64,000 bases of DNA from Cinnamomum chago (lineage: Eukaryota; Streptophyta; Magnoliopsida; Laurales; Lauraceae). The notes beneath the pieces were generated by a model. That model made no database searches, was not told where the DNA came from, and saw only the letters and a program-made list of their open reading frames with translations. How positions within the stretch are numbered: the stretch's first letter is position 1; each line of letters begins with the position of its first letter. The stretch spans positions 23,884,501-23,948,500 of the forward strand of contig CP142457.1 in assembly GCA_038049695.1 (NCBI GenBank), given 5' to 3'. Shown piece after piece: positions 10,575 to 24,483 of the stretch. Both the position numbers and the translations under genes were made by a program.

Positions 10575-13500
10575 AAATGGATTTCGAGGCATGAGACGAG
10601 AAGGACACCTGAAACCCCTTCTAGAGTAAAACGTGATACAGGAATTTTCTAGCGGGAGTCTTCGGACCAAGAGTCGCAATAAAACACAGTGTAGAGTCAA
10701 CTATATTCTAGAGCCGCTTAGATTGTGTTTTCGTACTAAAAGACCGTACGACCCGCACGAATTTCGAGTTTTCGCCTTTACAAACACTTAACTCCCCGAA
10801 TGTGTTTACCTTACCCAAGATTCGCCCGAAACCCGTTTTAAAACGAAAAGTAGCTCGAAATATCTTAAAGAGCGCATCTCAACCCAGAATCCCTTCAAAT
10901 GGATTTAGAGCTGTAAATAAAGATAGAGACACCCGAAACCCCATATTTTTTGTAAAACGCAATCCCAGATTTTAATAAAGGGAGTCTTTAGACCAAGAGT
11001 CGCATTAAATACAATGTTGAGTCAACAACTTTGTATAGCCGCATAGATTCATGTTTCGTTCAAAAGTACCGTACGACCCTCGAACGGGGTTCCGGTTTTC
11101 GTCCTGGCAAACACTGAACTCCCCAAAAGTGATTTCCATACCCAAGATTCACCCGAAAACCGTAGTAAACCGAAGAGTAGCTCGGAATATCCTTAAAATC
11201 GCATCTCATCCCAAAATTCCTTCATATGGATTTAGAGGCGTACGACAAGACAAGGACACCCGAAACCCTTTTTAGTTTAAAACTTGATCCCGGATATTTC
11301 TAGAGGTTGCCTTCGTACACAGAGTCGCAAGAAACACAGTGAGGAGTCAACAATTTCCGAGAGCCGCAAAGATTCTGTTTTAGTACAAAAGTATCGTACG
11401 ATCCGAAGGAAAGTACGGGTTTTCTCCTTTATAACCAGAGAACTCCTCGAAAGTGTTTACCATACCCAAGGTTCGCCCGAAACCCGTTTTAAACCGAAAA
11501 GTAATTCGAAGTATCCTAAAAGGTGCATCTCAACCCAGAATACCTTCAAATGGATTTCGAGACGTGAGATAAGAGAAGGACACCTGAAACCCCTTCTAGA
11601 CTAAAACGTGATACTGGAATTTTCTAGAGGGAGTCTTCGGACCAAGAGTCGCATTTAAACACAGTGTAGAGCCAACTATATTCTAGAGCTGCATAGATTG
11701 TTTTTTTTCGTAGTAAAGGACCGTACGACCCGCACAAAGTTCGAGTTTTCGTCTTTACAAACACTGAACTCCCCGAATTTGTTTTCCTTACCCAAGATTC
11801 GCCTGAAACCCGTTTTAAACCGAAAGTTAGCTTGAAATATCTTAAAGAGCGCATCTCAACCCAGAATCCCTTCAAATGGATTTAGAGCCGTAAGGAAAGT
11901 TAGAGACACCCGAAACCCCATTTAGAGTAAAACGCAAACCTCAGATTTTTCAAAAGGGAGTCTGTGGACCAAGAGTCGCATGAAACACAGTGTTGAGTGA
12001 ACAACTTTCTAGAGCCGCACAGATTATGTTTTCGTTCAAAAGTACCGTACGACCCTCGCACGAAGTTCGGTTTTCGACTTGGCAAATACTGAACTCCCCG
12101 AAAGTGATTTCCATAACCTGGATTGACCCGAAACCCTTAGTAAACCAAAAAGTAGCTCCAAATATCCTTAGAATCGCATCTCATCCCATAATCCCTACAT
12201 ATGGATTTAGAGGCGTACGACAAGACAAGGACACCCGAAACCCTTTTTAGTTTAAAACTTGATCCCGGATATTTCTAGAGGTTGCCTTTGTACACAGAGT
12301 CGCAAGAAACACAGGCGGAGTCAACAATTTCCAAGAGCCGCAAAGATTCGGTTTTAGTACAAAAGTATCGTACGATCCGTAGGAAAGTACGGGTTTACCA
12401 TACCCAAGGTTCGCCCCAAACCCGTTTTAAACCGAAAAGTAGTTCGAAATATCCTAAAAGGTGTATCTTAACCCAGAATACCTTAAAATGGATTTCGAGG
12501 CGTGAGACAAGAGAATGACACCCGAAACCTATTCTAGAGTAAAACGTGATCCTGGAATTTTCTAGAGGGAGTCTTCGGACCAAGAGTCGCATTAAAATAC
12601 AGTGTAGAGTCAACTGTATTCTAGAGACGCATAGATTGGGTTTTCGTACTAAAGGACCGTACGACCCGCACGAAGTTCGTGTTTTCGCCTTTATAAACAC
12701 TTAACTCCCCGAATGTGTTTTCCTTACCCAAGATTCGCCCGAGACCCGTTTTAAACCGAAAAGTAGGTCGAAATATCTTAAACATCGCATCTCAACCCAG
12801 AATCCCTTCAAATGGATTTAGAGCCGTAAGGAAAGATAGAGACACCCGAAACCCCATTTAGAGTAAAACGCAATCCCAGATATTTCTAAAGGGAGTCTCT
12901 GGACCAAGAGTCGCATGAAACACAGTGTTGAGTCAACAACTTTCTAAAGCCGGACAGATTATTTTTTCGTTCAAAAGTACCGTATGACCCTCGTACGAAG
13001 TTTCGGTTTTCGCCTTGGCTAACACTGAACTCCCCGAACGTGATTTCCATACCCAGGAATCACCCGAAACCCGTAGTAAACCGAAAAGTAGCTCGAAATA
13101 TCCTAAAAATCGCATCTCATCCAAAAATCCCTTCATATGGATTTAGAGGCGTACGACAAGACAAGGACACCCGAAACCCTTTTTAGTTTAAAACTTGATC
13201 CCGGATATTTCTAGAGGTTGCCTTTGTACACAGAGTCACAAGAAACACAGTGCGGAGTCAACAATTTCCGAGAGCCGCAAAGATTCTATTTTAGTACTCA
13301 AGTATCGTACGATCCGTACGAAGTTCGAGTTTTCTCCTTTACAACCAGAGAACTCCCCGAAAGTGTTTACCATACCCAAGGTTCGCCCGAATCCCGTTTT
13401 AAACCGAAAAGTAGTTCGAAATATCCTTAAAGGTGCATCTCAACCCAGAATACCTTCAAATGGATTTCGCGGCGTGAGACAAGAGAAGCACACCTGAAAC

Positions 13501-16284
13501 TCCTTCTAGAGTAAAACGTGATCCTCGAATTTTCTAGAGGGAGTGTTCGGACCAAGAGTCGCATTAAAACACAGTGTAGAGTCAACTGTATTCTAGAGCC
13601 GCATAGATTGGGTTTTCGTACTAAAGGACCGTAGGACCCGCACGAAGTTCGGGTTTTCGCCTTTATAAACACTTAACTCCCCGAATGTGTTTTCCTTACC
13701 CAAGATTCGCCCGAGACCCGTTTTAAACCGAAAAGTAGGTCGAAATATCTTAAACAGCGCATCTCAACCCAGAATCCCTTCAAATCAATTTAGAGCCGTA
13801 AGGAAAGATAGAGACACCCGAAACCCCATTTAGAGTAAAACGCAATCCCAGATATTTCTAAAGGGAGTCTCTGGAACAAGAGTCGCATGAAACACAGTGT
13901 TGAGTCAACAACTTTCTAGAGCCGCACAGATTATGTTTACGTTGAAAAGTACCTACGACCCTCGTACGAAGTTCCGGTTTTCGCCCTGGCAAACATTGAA
14001 CTCCCCGAAAGTGATTTCCATACCCAGAATTCACCCGAAACCCGTAGTATACCGAAGAGTAGCTCGAAATATCCTAAAAATCGTATCTCATCCCAGAATC
14101 CCTTCATATGGATTTAGAGGCGTATGACAAGACAAGGACACCCGAAACCCTTTTTAGTTTAAAACTTGATCCCGGATATTTCTAGAGGTTGCCTTTGTAC
14201 ACAGAGTTGCAAGAAACACAGTGCGGAGTCAAGTATTTCCTAGAGCCGCAAAGATTATGTTTTATTACGAAAGTATCGTACGACCCGCACGAAGTTCGGG
14301 TTTTCTCCGTTACAACCAGAGAACTCCCCGAAAGTGTTTACTGTACCCCAGGTTCGCCCGAAACCCGATTTAAACCGAAAAGTAGTTCGAAATATCCTTA
14401 AAGGTGCATCTCAACCCAGAATACCTTCAAATTTTTTTCGAGGCGTGAGACAAGAGAAGCACACCTGAAACCCCTTCTAGAGTAAAACGTGATCCTGGAA
14501 ATTTCTAAAGCGAGTCTTTGGACTAAGAGTCGCATTAAAACACAGTGTTGTGTCAACCATATTCTAGAGCCGCATAGATTGTGTTTTCGTACTAAAGGAT
14601 CGTACGACCCGCACGAAGTTCGGGTTTTCGCCTTTACAAACATTAAACTCCCCGAATGTGTTTTCCTTACCCAAGATTCGCCCGAGACCCGTTTTAAACC
14701 GAAAAGTAGGTCGAAATATCTTAAACAGCGCATCTCAACCCAGTATCCCTTCAAATGGATTTAGAGCCGTAAGGAAAGATAGAGACACCCGAAACCCCAT
14801 TTAGAGTAAAACGCAATCCCAGATATTTCTAAAGGGAGTCTCTGGACCATGAATCGCATGAAACACAGTGTTGAGTCAACAACTTTCTAGAGCCGAACAG
14901 ATTATGTTTTGGTTAAAAAGTACCGTACGACCCTCGCACGGAGTTCCGGTTTTCGCCTTGGCAAACACTGAACTCCCCGAAAGAGATTTCCATACCCAAG
15001 ATTCACCCGAAACCCGTAGTAAACCGAAGAGTAGCCCGAAATAACCTAAAAATCGCATCTCATCCCAAAATCCGTTCATAGGGATTTAGAGGCGTACGAC
15101 AAGACAAGGACACCCGAAACCCTTTTTAGTTTAAAACTTGATCCCGGATATTTCTAGAGGTTGCCTTTTGTACACAGAGTCGCACGAAACACAGTGTGGA
15201 GTCAACAATATCCTAGAGCCGCAAAGATTTTGTTTTAGTACAAAAGTATCGTACGACCCTCACGAAGTTCGGGTTTTCTCCTTTACAACCAGAGAACTCC
15301 CCGAAAGTATTTACCATACCCAAGGTTCGCCCAAAACCCGGTTTAGACCGAAAAGTAGTTCGAATTATCCTACAAGGTGCATCTCAACCCAGATTACCTT
15401 CAAATGGATTTCGAGGCGTGAGACAAGAGAAGGACTCCCGAAACCCCTTGTAGAGTAAAACGTGATCCTTGAATTTTCTAGAGGGTATCTTTGGACCAAG
15501 AGTCGAATTAAAACACACTGTAGAGTCAACCATATTCTAGAGCCGCATAGATTGTCTTTTCATACTAAAGGACAGTACGACCCGCACGAAGTTCGGGTTT
15601 TCGCATTTACAAACACTGAACTCTTCGAATGTGTTTTCCTTACCCAAGATTCGTCCGAAACCCGTTGTAAACCGAAAACTAGCTCGAAATATCTTAAAGA
15701 GCGCATCTCAACGCAGAATCCCTTCAAATGGATTTAGAGCCGTAAGGAAAGATAGAGACACCCGAAACCCCATTTAGAGTAAAACGCAATCCCATATTTT
15801 AATAAAGGGAGTCTTTGGACCAAGAGTCGCATGAAACACAGTGTTGAGTCAACAACTTTCTAGAGCCGCACGGATTAGGTTTTCGTTCAAAAGTACCGTA
15901 CGACCCTCGCACGGAGTTCCGGTTTTCGCCCTGGCAAACACTAAACTCCCCGAAACCCATAGTAAACCGAAGAGTAGCTCGGAATATCCTAAAAATCGCA
16001 TCTCATCCCAAAATTCCTTCATATGGATTTAGAGGCGTACGACAAGACAAGGACACCCGAAACCCTTTTTAGTTTAAAACTTGATCCTGGATATTTCTAG
16101 AGGTTGCCTTTGTACACAGAGTCGCAAGAAACACAGTGCGGAGTCAACAATTTCCTAGAGCCGCAAAGATTCTGTTTTAGTATAAAAGTATCGTATGATC
16201 CGCAGGAAAGTACGGGTTTTCTCCTTTACAGCCAGAGAACTCCCCGAAAGTGTTTACCATACCCAAGGTTCGCCCGAAACCCGT

Positions 16285-16312
16285 TTTAAACCGAAAAGTA
16301 GCTCGAAATATC
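16285..16312 (+). other. B/C fusion monomer (unequal exchange)
   Basis: A B monomer (CGCAAGAAACACAGTGCGG near 16125) changes into C-type sequence within the shared block CCGAAAAGTAGCTCGAAATAT, then continues as C (CTTAAAGAGCGCATC) into the next A. One monomer equivalent is lost, leaving a two-monomer unit between A anchors 15841 and 16459. Confidence 0.8.
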
Positions 16313-18832
16313 TTAAAGAGCGCATCTCAACCCAGAATCCCTTCAAATGGATTTAGAACCGTAAGGAAAGATAGAGACACCCGAAACCCATTTAGAGTAA
16401 AACGCAATCCCAGATTTTTCAAAAGGGAGTCTTTGGACCAAGAATCGCATGAAACACAGTGTTGAGTCAACAACTTTCTAGAGCCGCACAGATTATTTTT
16501 TCGTTCAAAAGTACCGTACGACCCTCGCACGAAGTTTCGGTTTTCGCCTTGGCAAACACTGAACTCCCCGAAAGAGATTTCCATACCCAAGATTCACCCG
16601 AAACCCGTAGTAAACCGAAGAGTAGCCCGAAATAATCTAAAAATCGCATCTCATCCCAAAATCCGTTCATAGGGATTTAGAGGCGTACGACAAGACAAGG
16701 ACACCCGAAACCCTTTTTAGTTTAAAACTTGATCCCAGATATTTCTAGAGGTTGCCTTTGTACACAGAGTCGCACGAAACACAGTGTGGAGTCAACAATA
16801 ACCTAGAGCCGCAAAGATTCTGTTTTAGTGCAAAAGTATCGTACGACCCTCACGAAGTTCGGGTTTTATCCTTTACAACCAGAGAACTCCCCGAAAGTGT
16901 TTACCATACCCAAGGTTCGCCCGAAACCCGTTTTAGACCGAAAAGTAGTTCGAATTATCCTAAAAGGTGCATCTCAACGCAGAATACCTTCAAATGGATT
17001 TCGAGGCGTGAGACAAGAGAAGGACACTCGAAACCCCTTCTAGAGTAAAACGTGATCCTTGAATTTTCTAGAGGGAATCTTTGGACGAAGAGTCGCATTA
17101 AAACACAGTGTAGAGTCAACAATATTCTAGAGCCGCATAGATTTTATTTTCGTACTATAGGACCGTACGACCCGCACGAAGTTCGGGTTTTCGCCTTTAT
17201 AAACACTGAACTCCCCGAATGTGTTTCCCTTACCCAAGATTCGCCCGAAACCCGTTTTAAACCGAATAGTAGCTCGAAATATCTTAAAGAGCGCATCTCA
17301 ACCCAGAATCCCTTCAAATGGATTTAGAGTCGTAAGGAAAGATAGAGACACCTGAAACCCCATTTAGAGTAAAACGCAATCCCAGATTTTTCGAAAGGGA
17401 GTCTTTGGACCAAGAGTCGCATGAAACACAGTGTTGAGTCAACAAGTTTCTAGAGCCGCACAGATTATGTTTTCGTTAAAAAGTACCGTACGACCCTCGC
17501 ACGAAGTTCCGATTTTCGCCTTGGCAAACACTGAACTCCCCGAAAGAGATTTCCATACCCAAGATTCACCCGAAACCCGTAGTAAACCGAAGAGTAGCCC
17601 GAAATAACCTAAAAATCGCATCTCATCCCAAAATCCGTTCATAGGGATTTAGAGGCGTACGACAAGACAAGGACACCCGAAACCCTTTTTAGTTTAAAAC
17701 TTGATCCCGGAAATTTCTAGACGTTGCCTTCGTACACAGAGTCGCACGAAACACAGTGTGGAATCAACAATATCCTAGAGCAGGAAAGATTATGTTTGAG
17801 TACAAAAGTATCGTACGACCCTCACGAAGTTCGGGTTTTCTCCTTTACAACCAGAGAACTCCCCGAAAGTATTTACCACACCCAAGGTTCGCCCGAAACC
17901 CGTTTTAGACCGAAAAGTAGTTCGAATTATCCTAAAAGGTGCATCTCAACCCAGAATACCTTCAAATGGATTTCGAGGCGTGAGACAAGAGAAGGACACC
18001 CGAAACCCCTTCTAGAGTAAAACGTGATCCTTGAGTTTTCTAGAGGGAATCTTTGGGCCAAGAGTCGCATTAAAACACAGTGTAGAGTCAACCATATTCT
18101 AGAGCCACATAGATTGTGATTTCGTACTATAGGACCGTACGACCCGCACGAAGTTCGGGTTTTCGCCTTTACAAACACTGAACTCCCCGAATGTGTTTTC
18201 CTTACCCAAGATTCGCCCGAAACCCGTTTTAAACCTAAAAGTAGCTAGAAATATCTTAAAGAGCGCATCTCAACCCAGAATCCCTTCAAATCGATTTAAA
18301 GCCGTAAGGAAAGTTAGTGACACCCGAAACCCACTTAGGGTAAAACGCAATCCCAGATTTTTCTAAAGGGAGTCTTTGGACCAAGAGTCGCATGAAACAC
18401 AGTGTTGAGTCAACAACTTTCTAGAGCCGCACAGAATATATTTTCGTTCAAAAGTACCGTACGACCCTCGCACGAAGTTCCGGTTTTCGCCCTGGCAAAC
18501 ACTGAACTCCCTGAAAGAGATTTCCATACCCCAGATTCACCCGAAACCCGCAGTAAACCGAAGAGTAGCTCTGAATATCCTAAAAATCGCATCTCATCCC
18601 AAAATCCCTTTATATGGATTTAGAGGCGTACGACAAGACAAGGACACCCGAAAACCTTTTTAGTTTAAAACTTGATCCCGGATATTTCTAGAGGTTGCCT
18701 TTGTACACAGAGTCGCAAGAGACACAGTGCGGTGTCAACAATTTCCCAGAGACGCAAAGATTCTATTTTATTACAAAAGTATCGTACGCCCCGCATGAAG
18801 TTTGGGTTTTCTCCTTTACATCCATAGAACTC

Positions 18833-18886
18833 TAGTGTTTTAATGAAGAACTAACTTATTCTTCAAAAAAAAAAAAAAAAAAAAAA
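18833..18886 (+). mobile_element. 54-bp poly(A)-tailed insertion inside a B monomer
   Basis: Between CCATAGAACTC and TTCCCCGAAAGTG of a B monomer lies a non-satellite segment ending in 22 A residues (18865-18886). The non-A part is about 32 bp and contains GAAGAA (18845-18850), an 8-base loop and TTCTTC (18859-18864), a potential hairpin. It resembles the 3' end of a retroposed poly(A) RNA or a strongly truncated LINE or SINE copy. A clear target duplication is not visible, so the mechanism is inferred. Confidence 0.6.
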
Positions 18887-21800
18887 TTCCCCGAAAGTGT
18901 TTACCATGCGCCCGAAACGCGTTTTAAACCGAAAAGTAGTTCAAAATATCCTTAAAGGTGCAAATCAACCGAGAATATCTTCAGATCGATTTCGAGGCGT
19001 GAGACAAGAGAAGGACACCCGAAACCCCTTCTAGAGTAAAACGTGATCCTGGAATTTTCTAGTGAGAGTCTTTGGACCAAGAGTCGCATTAAAACACAGT
19101 GTAGAGTCAACCATATTCTAGAGCCGCATGGATTGTGTTTTCGTACTAAAGGACCGTACGACCCGCACGAAGTTCAGGTTTTCGCCAATACAAACACTGA
19201 ACTCCCCGAATGTGTTTTCCTTACCCAAGATTCGCACGACACCCGTTTTCAACCGAAAAGTAGCTCGAAATATCTTAAAGAGCGCATCTCAACCCAAAAT
19301 CCCTTCAAATGGATTTAGAGTCGTAAGGAAAGATAGAGACACCCGAAATCCCATTTAGAGTAAAACGCAACCCCAAATTTTTCTTAAGGGAGTCTTTGGA
19401 CCAAGAGTCGCATGAAACACAGTGTTCAGTCAACAACTTTCTAGAGCCGCACAGATTATGTTTTAGTTCAAAAGTACCGTACGACCCTCGCACGGAGTTC
19501 CGGTTTTCGCCCTAGCAAACACTGAACTCCCCGAAACCCGTAGCAAACCGAAGAGTAGCTCGGAATATCCTAAAAATCGCATCTCATCCCAAAACACCTT
19601 TATATGGATTTAGAGGCGTACGACAAGACAAGGACAACCGAAACCCTTTTTAGTTTAAAACTTGATCCCGAATATTTCTAGAGGTTGCCTTTGTACACAG
19701 AGTCGCAAGAGACACAGTGCGGATTCAACAATTTCCTAGAGCCGCAAAGATTCTGTTTTAGTACAAAAGTATCGTACGACCCGCACGAAGTTCGGGTTTT
19801 CTCCTTTACAACCAGAGAACTCCCCGAAAGTGTTTACCATACACAGGGTTCGCCCGAAACCCGTTTTAAACCGAAAAGTAGTTCGAAATATCCTTAAAGG
19901 TGCATCTCAACCCAAAATACCTTAAAATGGATTTCGAGGCGTGAGACAAGAGAAGGACACCCGAAACCCCTTTTAGAGTAAAACGTGATCCTCGATTTTC
20001 TAGAGGGAGTCTTTGGACCAAGAGTCGCATTAAAACACAGTGTAGAGTCAACCATATTCTAGAGCCGCATAGATTGTGTTTTCGTACTAAAGGACCGTCC
20101 GACCCGCACGAAGTTCGGGTTTTCGACTTTACAAACACTGAACACCCCGAATGTGTTTTCCTTACCCAAGATTCGCCCGAAACCCGTTTTAAACCAAAAA
20201 GTAGCTCGAAATATCTTAAAAAGTACATCTCAACCCAGAAACCCTTCAAATCGATTTAGAGCCGTAAGGAAAGATAGAGACACCCGAATCCCCATTTAGA
20301 GAAAAATGCAATGCCAGATTTTTCTAAAGGGAGTCTTTGGACCAAGAGTCGCATGAAACACAGTGTTGAGTCAACAACTTTCTAGAGCCGCACAGATTAT
20401 GTTTTCGTTCAAAAGTATCGTACGACCCTCGCACGAAGTTCCGGTTTTCGCCTTGGCAAACTCTGAACTCCCCGAAAGTGATTTCCATACACAGGATTCA
20501 CCCGAAACCAGTAGTAAACCGAAGAGTCGCTCGAAATATCCTAAAAATCGCATCTCATCCCAAAAGCCCTTCATATGGATTTAGAGGCGTACGACAAGAC
20601 AAGGACACCCGAAACCCTTTTTAGTTTAAAAATTGATCCTGGATATTTCTAGAGGTTGCCTTTGTACACAGAGTCGCAAGAAATACAGTGCGGAGTCAAC
20701 AATTTCCTAGAGCCGCAAAGATTCTATTTTATTACAAAAGTATCGTACGACCAGCACGAAGTTCGGGTTTTCTCCTTTACAACCAGAGAACTCCCCGAAA
20801 GTGTTTACCATACCCAAGGTTCTCCCGAAACCCGTTTTAGACCGAAAAGTAGTTCGAAATATCCTAAAAGGTGCATCTCAACCCAGAATACCTCCAAATG
20901 GATTTCGAGGCGTGAGACAAGAGAAGGACACCCGAAACCCCTTCTAGAGTAAAACGTGATCCTGGAATTTTCTAGAGAGAATCTTTGGACCAAGAGTCGC
21001 ACTAAAACACAGTGTAGAACCATATTCTAGAGCCGCATAGATTGTGTTTTCGTAGTATAGGACCGTACGACCCGCATGAAGTTCGGGTTTTCGCCTTCAC
21101 CAAAACTGAACTCCCTGAATGTGTTTTCCTTGCCCAAGATTCGCCCGAAACCCGTTTTAAACCGAAAAGTAGTTCGAAATATCTTAAAGAGCGCATCTCA
21201 ACCCAGAATCCCTTCAAATGGATTTTGACCCGTAAGGAAAGATAGAGACACCCGAAACTCCATTTAGAGTAAAACACAATCCCAGATTTTTCTAAAGGGT
21301 GTCTTTGGACCAAGTGTCACTTGAAACACAGTGTTGAGTCAGCAACTTTCTAGAGCCGCACAGATTATGTTTTCGTTCAAAAGTACCGTACGACCCTCGC
21401 ACGGAGTTCCGGTTTTCGCCCTAGCAAACACTGAACTCCCCGAAACCCGTAGTAAACCGAAGAGTAGCTCGGAATATCCTAAAAATCGCATCTCATCCCA
21501 AAATTCCTTCATATGGATTTAGAGGCGTACGACAAGACAAGGACAACCGAAACCCTTTCTAGTTTAAAACTTGATCCCGAATGTTTCTAGAGGTTGCCTT
21601 TGTACACAGAGTCGCAAGAAACACAGTGCGGAGTCAACAATTTCCTAGAGCCGCAGAGATTCTGTTTTAGTACAAAAGTATCGTACGACTCGCACGAAGT
21701 TCGGGTTTTCTCCTTTACAACCAGAGAACTCGCCGAAAGTGTTTACCATACACAGGGTTCGCCGAAACCCGTTTTAAACCCAAAAGTAGTTCGAAATATC

Positions 21801-22891
21801 CTTAAAGGTGCCTCTCAACCCAAAATACATTCAAATGGATTTCGAGGCGTGAGACAAGAGAAGGACACCCGAAACCCCTTCTAGAGTAAAACGTGATCCT
21901 CGAATTTTCTAGAGGGAGTCTTTGGACCAAGAGTCGCATTTAAAAACAGTGTAGAGTGAACCATATTCTAGAGCCGCATAGATTGTATTTTCGTACTAAA
22001 GGACCGTACGACCCGCACGAAGTTCGGGTTTTTGACTTTACAAACACTGAACACCCCGAATGTGTTTTCCTTACCCAAGATTCGCCCGAAACCCGTTTGA
22101 AACCGAAAAGTAGCTCGAAATATCTTAAAAAGCGCATCTCAACCCAGAATCCCTACAAATGGATTTAGAGCCGTAAGGAAAGATAGAGACACCCGAAACC
22201 CCATTTAGAGTAAAACGCAATCCCAGATTTTTCTAAAGGGAGTCTTTGGACCAAGAGTCGCATGAAACACAGTGTTGAGTCAACAACTTTCTAGAGCCGC
22301 ACAGATTATGTTTTCGTTCAAAAGTACCGTACGACTCTCTCACGAAGTTTCGGTTTTCGCCTTGGCAAACTCTGAACTCCCCGAAAGTGATTTCCATACA
22401 CAGGATTCACCCGAAACCCGTAGTAAGCCGAAGAGTAGCTCGAAATATCCTAAAAATCGGATCTCATCCCAAAATCCCTTCATATGGATTTAGAGGCGTA
22501 CGACAAGACAAGGACACCTGAAACCCTTTTTAGTTTAAAACTTGATCCAGGATATTTCTAGAGGTTGCCTTTGTACACAGAGTCGCAAGAATTACAGTGC
22601 GGAGTTAACAATTTCCTAGAGCCGCAAAGATTCTGTTTTATTACAAAAGTATCGTACGACCAGCACGAAGTTCGTGTTTTCTCCTTTACAACCAGAGAAC
22701 TCCCCGAAAGTATTTACCATACCCAAGGTTCGCCCGAAACCCGTTGTAGACCGAAAAGTAGTTCGAAATATCCTAAAAGGTGCATCTCAACCCAGAATAC
22801 ATTAAAATGGATTTCGAGGCGTGAGACAAGAGAAGGACACCCGAAACCCCTTCTAGAGTAAAACGTGATCCTGGAATATTCTAGAGGGAGT

Positions 22892-22896
22892 CTTTC
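22892..22896. repeat. Left target-site duplication of the copia element (CTTTC)
   Basis: CTTTC at the end of GAGGGAGTCTTTC precedes the LTR. The same five bases follow the other LTR at 31297-31301 and lead into GACCAAGAGTCACATTAAAAC of a C monomer. Confidence 0.95.
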
Positions 22897-24471
22897 TAAA
22901 AGTCCAAGATCGAATCCTAGAGGGGGGGGGGGGTGAATAGGGTGAGCTCAAAGTCCTAGACCAATTTTAATTCTTTTAGCTTTTAAGTCTCTTATGCTTT
23001 GAAGAAGAATAATGAAATCAACGAAAAGAGCATAATCCATAAAAAGAAAGCATAAAGACAATCACCATAACACTAGCACATATAGTGGTTCGGCCAAATT
23101 GCCTACATCCACTCCCGGTACACCTACCGGTATTCACTAACTTTAATTAAGGTTTAGGATCACCTCAAACCATACAATCAACACTATCCTTTTCAAGGCT
23201 AAGCATAAACCTTTACAATATATGCTTTTCAAGGCTAAGCATGAACCTTTACAACAAGGAATTTTTCTCTTAAGAAATATGCCTAAGAATGCATGGATTA
23301 AGAGAACTATATGATTGCAAAAGAGTGCCTCTAAATAGGCTCAATAGAAAGTGAAAATCTCAAGTTCTAGAAAAATGCATGTGAATGACAAGGTTTATGT
23401 AAAATGCATTTTCTAGAAGTTACTCTTTCTCTTTTTGAAAAGATACAATCTTAAATGATTCAAAGATGATAAACACAAGTTTGAGAAAGAGTGATTTGTC
23501 TAACACATGAATTTAACAAGGTAAACTAACTTGATTTCAAAGAAAACAAATTTAAGTCTAACATGTTTATATTGAAACAAGAAACCAACTTCATGTGAAA
23601 CAATGACAACATGTTGTATTCATAGCATATGAGATATCTAAGATATTAGGCATGTTATGAAAGACAACATTCTAAAAGAAAAGCAACTTGTTAATCATGT
23701 TTAGAAAGAGATCAAAGATTTGAAACAAAACATGATTTCAAAAAGACTAGGATCAAAGAAAGCACACCCATTTGAAGATCAAAGGTTGGTTTAATGGAAT
23801 GGCTTCATAATCCCCTTAGAAATGCTCTTGAGAAGTTGCAAACAATTGACCTCAAAAGTCCCTCCAAGATCAGCAACTTTCTTCAACCAAAAGGTCACTT
23901 TTTATAAAAAAAAAGTTGCCAATGGCTAGTCCTCGGTCGACCTAGAAACAGGTCTCGGTCGACCGAGAAAGCACAACGGTCAAATTTCTGACCGTTGGCA
24001 TGTTACAGTTCAAAAACTGCTGACTCGCCCGACAGTGTTCCCGGTCGACCGGGACACAGGTCTCGGTCGACCGGCGACACTGCCGGGACACCCCCTTTTT
24101 TTGCAAAAAATCCAACTTTGCATATTTTGAAGGTATTTCTTTGGGGGGACCTTGAGACACAAATCCAAGCATAAAATCATGACTGAAAGAAAATGAAAAC
24201 TGAGATTTTAAAACCAAGAAAACTCCAAATCAAAATAATGATTTTAAAGATAGAAACATTAGAAAGCTTGGATGGATTTTGAAATAAAAAACTCTATGAA
24301 CTAAAGAGGCAACCTGAAATGAAAACCATGCATATCAATTGATGAAAACAAAGATCAAGAATGAGAAATATGCATGATGATCTTAAGAATAAAACCATGA
24401 ATGAATGAGAGGACAAGCTTTATGAAATTGATTGCATCCTATCAAATTGCAACAAAACAAAAACTCTAACA
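22897..24471 (-). repeat. 3' LTR of the copia element
   Basis: 1,575 bp. In element orientation it starts TGTTAGAG (at 24471) and should end TTTCA, but reads TTTTA at 22897 where the other LTR has the canonical CA. It carries a run of 12 G on the plus strand near 22922, two 36-bp repeats with AAGGCTAAGCAT near 23190-23255, and the promoter module described separately. Confidence 0.95.
23899..24072 (-). promoter_or_regulatory. Promoter module of the 3' LTR
   Basis: GGTCGACC at 23935-23942, 23957-23964, 24043-24050 and 24065-24072: two pairs with 22-bp spacing and 108 bp between equivalent sites. Between the pairs AACGGTCA (23975-23982) and TGACCGTT (23989-23996) form an inverted repeat with a 6-bp spacer. 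The TATA-like TATAAAAA lies at 23899-23906 on the minus strand. The third AACGGYYA-type site is mutated here (AATGGCTA, 23921-23928), unlike in the other three LTRs. Confidence 0.75.
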
Positions 24472-24483
24472 ATCTCCCCCTTT
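24472..24483 (-). other. Polypurine tract
   Basis: Read on the minus strand, AAAGGGGGAGAT directly abuts the TGTTAG start of the 3' LTR. This is the expected plus-strand primer for reverse transcription, and its sequence and position are typical of the SIRE lineage. Confidence 0.9.

Larger units (their letters stand above)
7257..22896 (+). repeat. Tandem satellite block 2
   Basis: Continuation of the A-B-C satellite in the same orientation. A anchors: 7285, 8260, 9220, 10192, 11014, 11990, 12925, 13897, 14868, 15841, 16459, 17431, 18402, 19422, 20363, 21331, 22272. Most spacings are 968-976 bp. The exceptions mark rearrangements: 822 bp (10192 to 11014, deletion in B), 935 bp (42-bp deletion in B near 12390), 618 bp (15841 to 16459, B/C fusion plus a 30-bp A deletion), 1,020 bp (18402 to 19422, poly(A) insertion), and 941 bp twice (30-bp A deletion). 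The block holds no gene. It ends at the CTTTC target duplication of the copia element. Confidence 0.96.

Noticed and set aside
22922-22933. G run in the LTR considered as a G-quadruplex signal
   Set aside because: A single homopolymer of 11-12 G next to the LTR end, variable in length between copies; it is better explained by slippage or sequencing length error.
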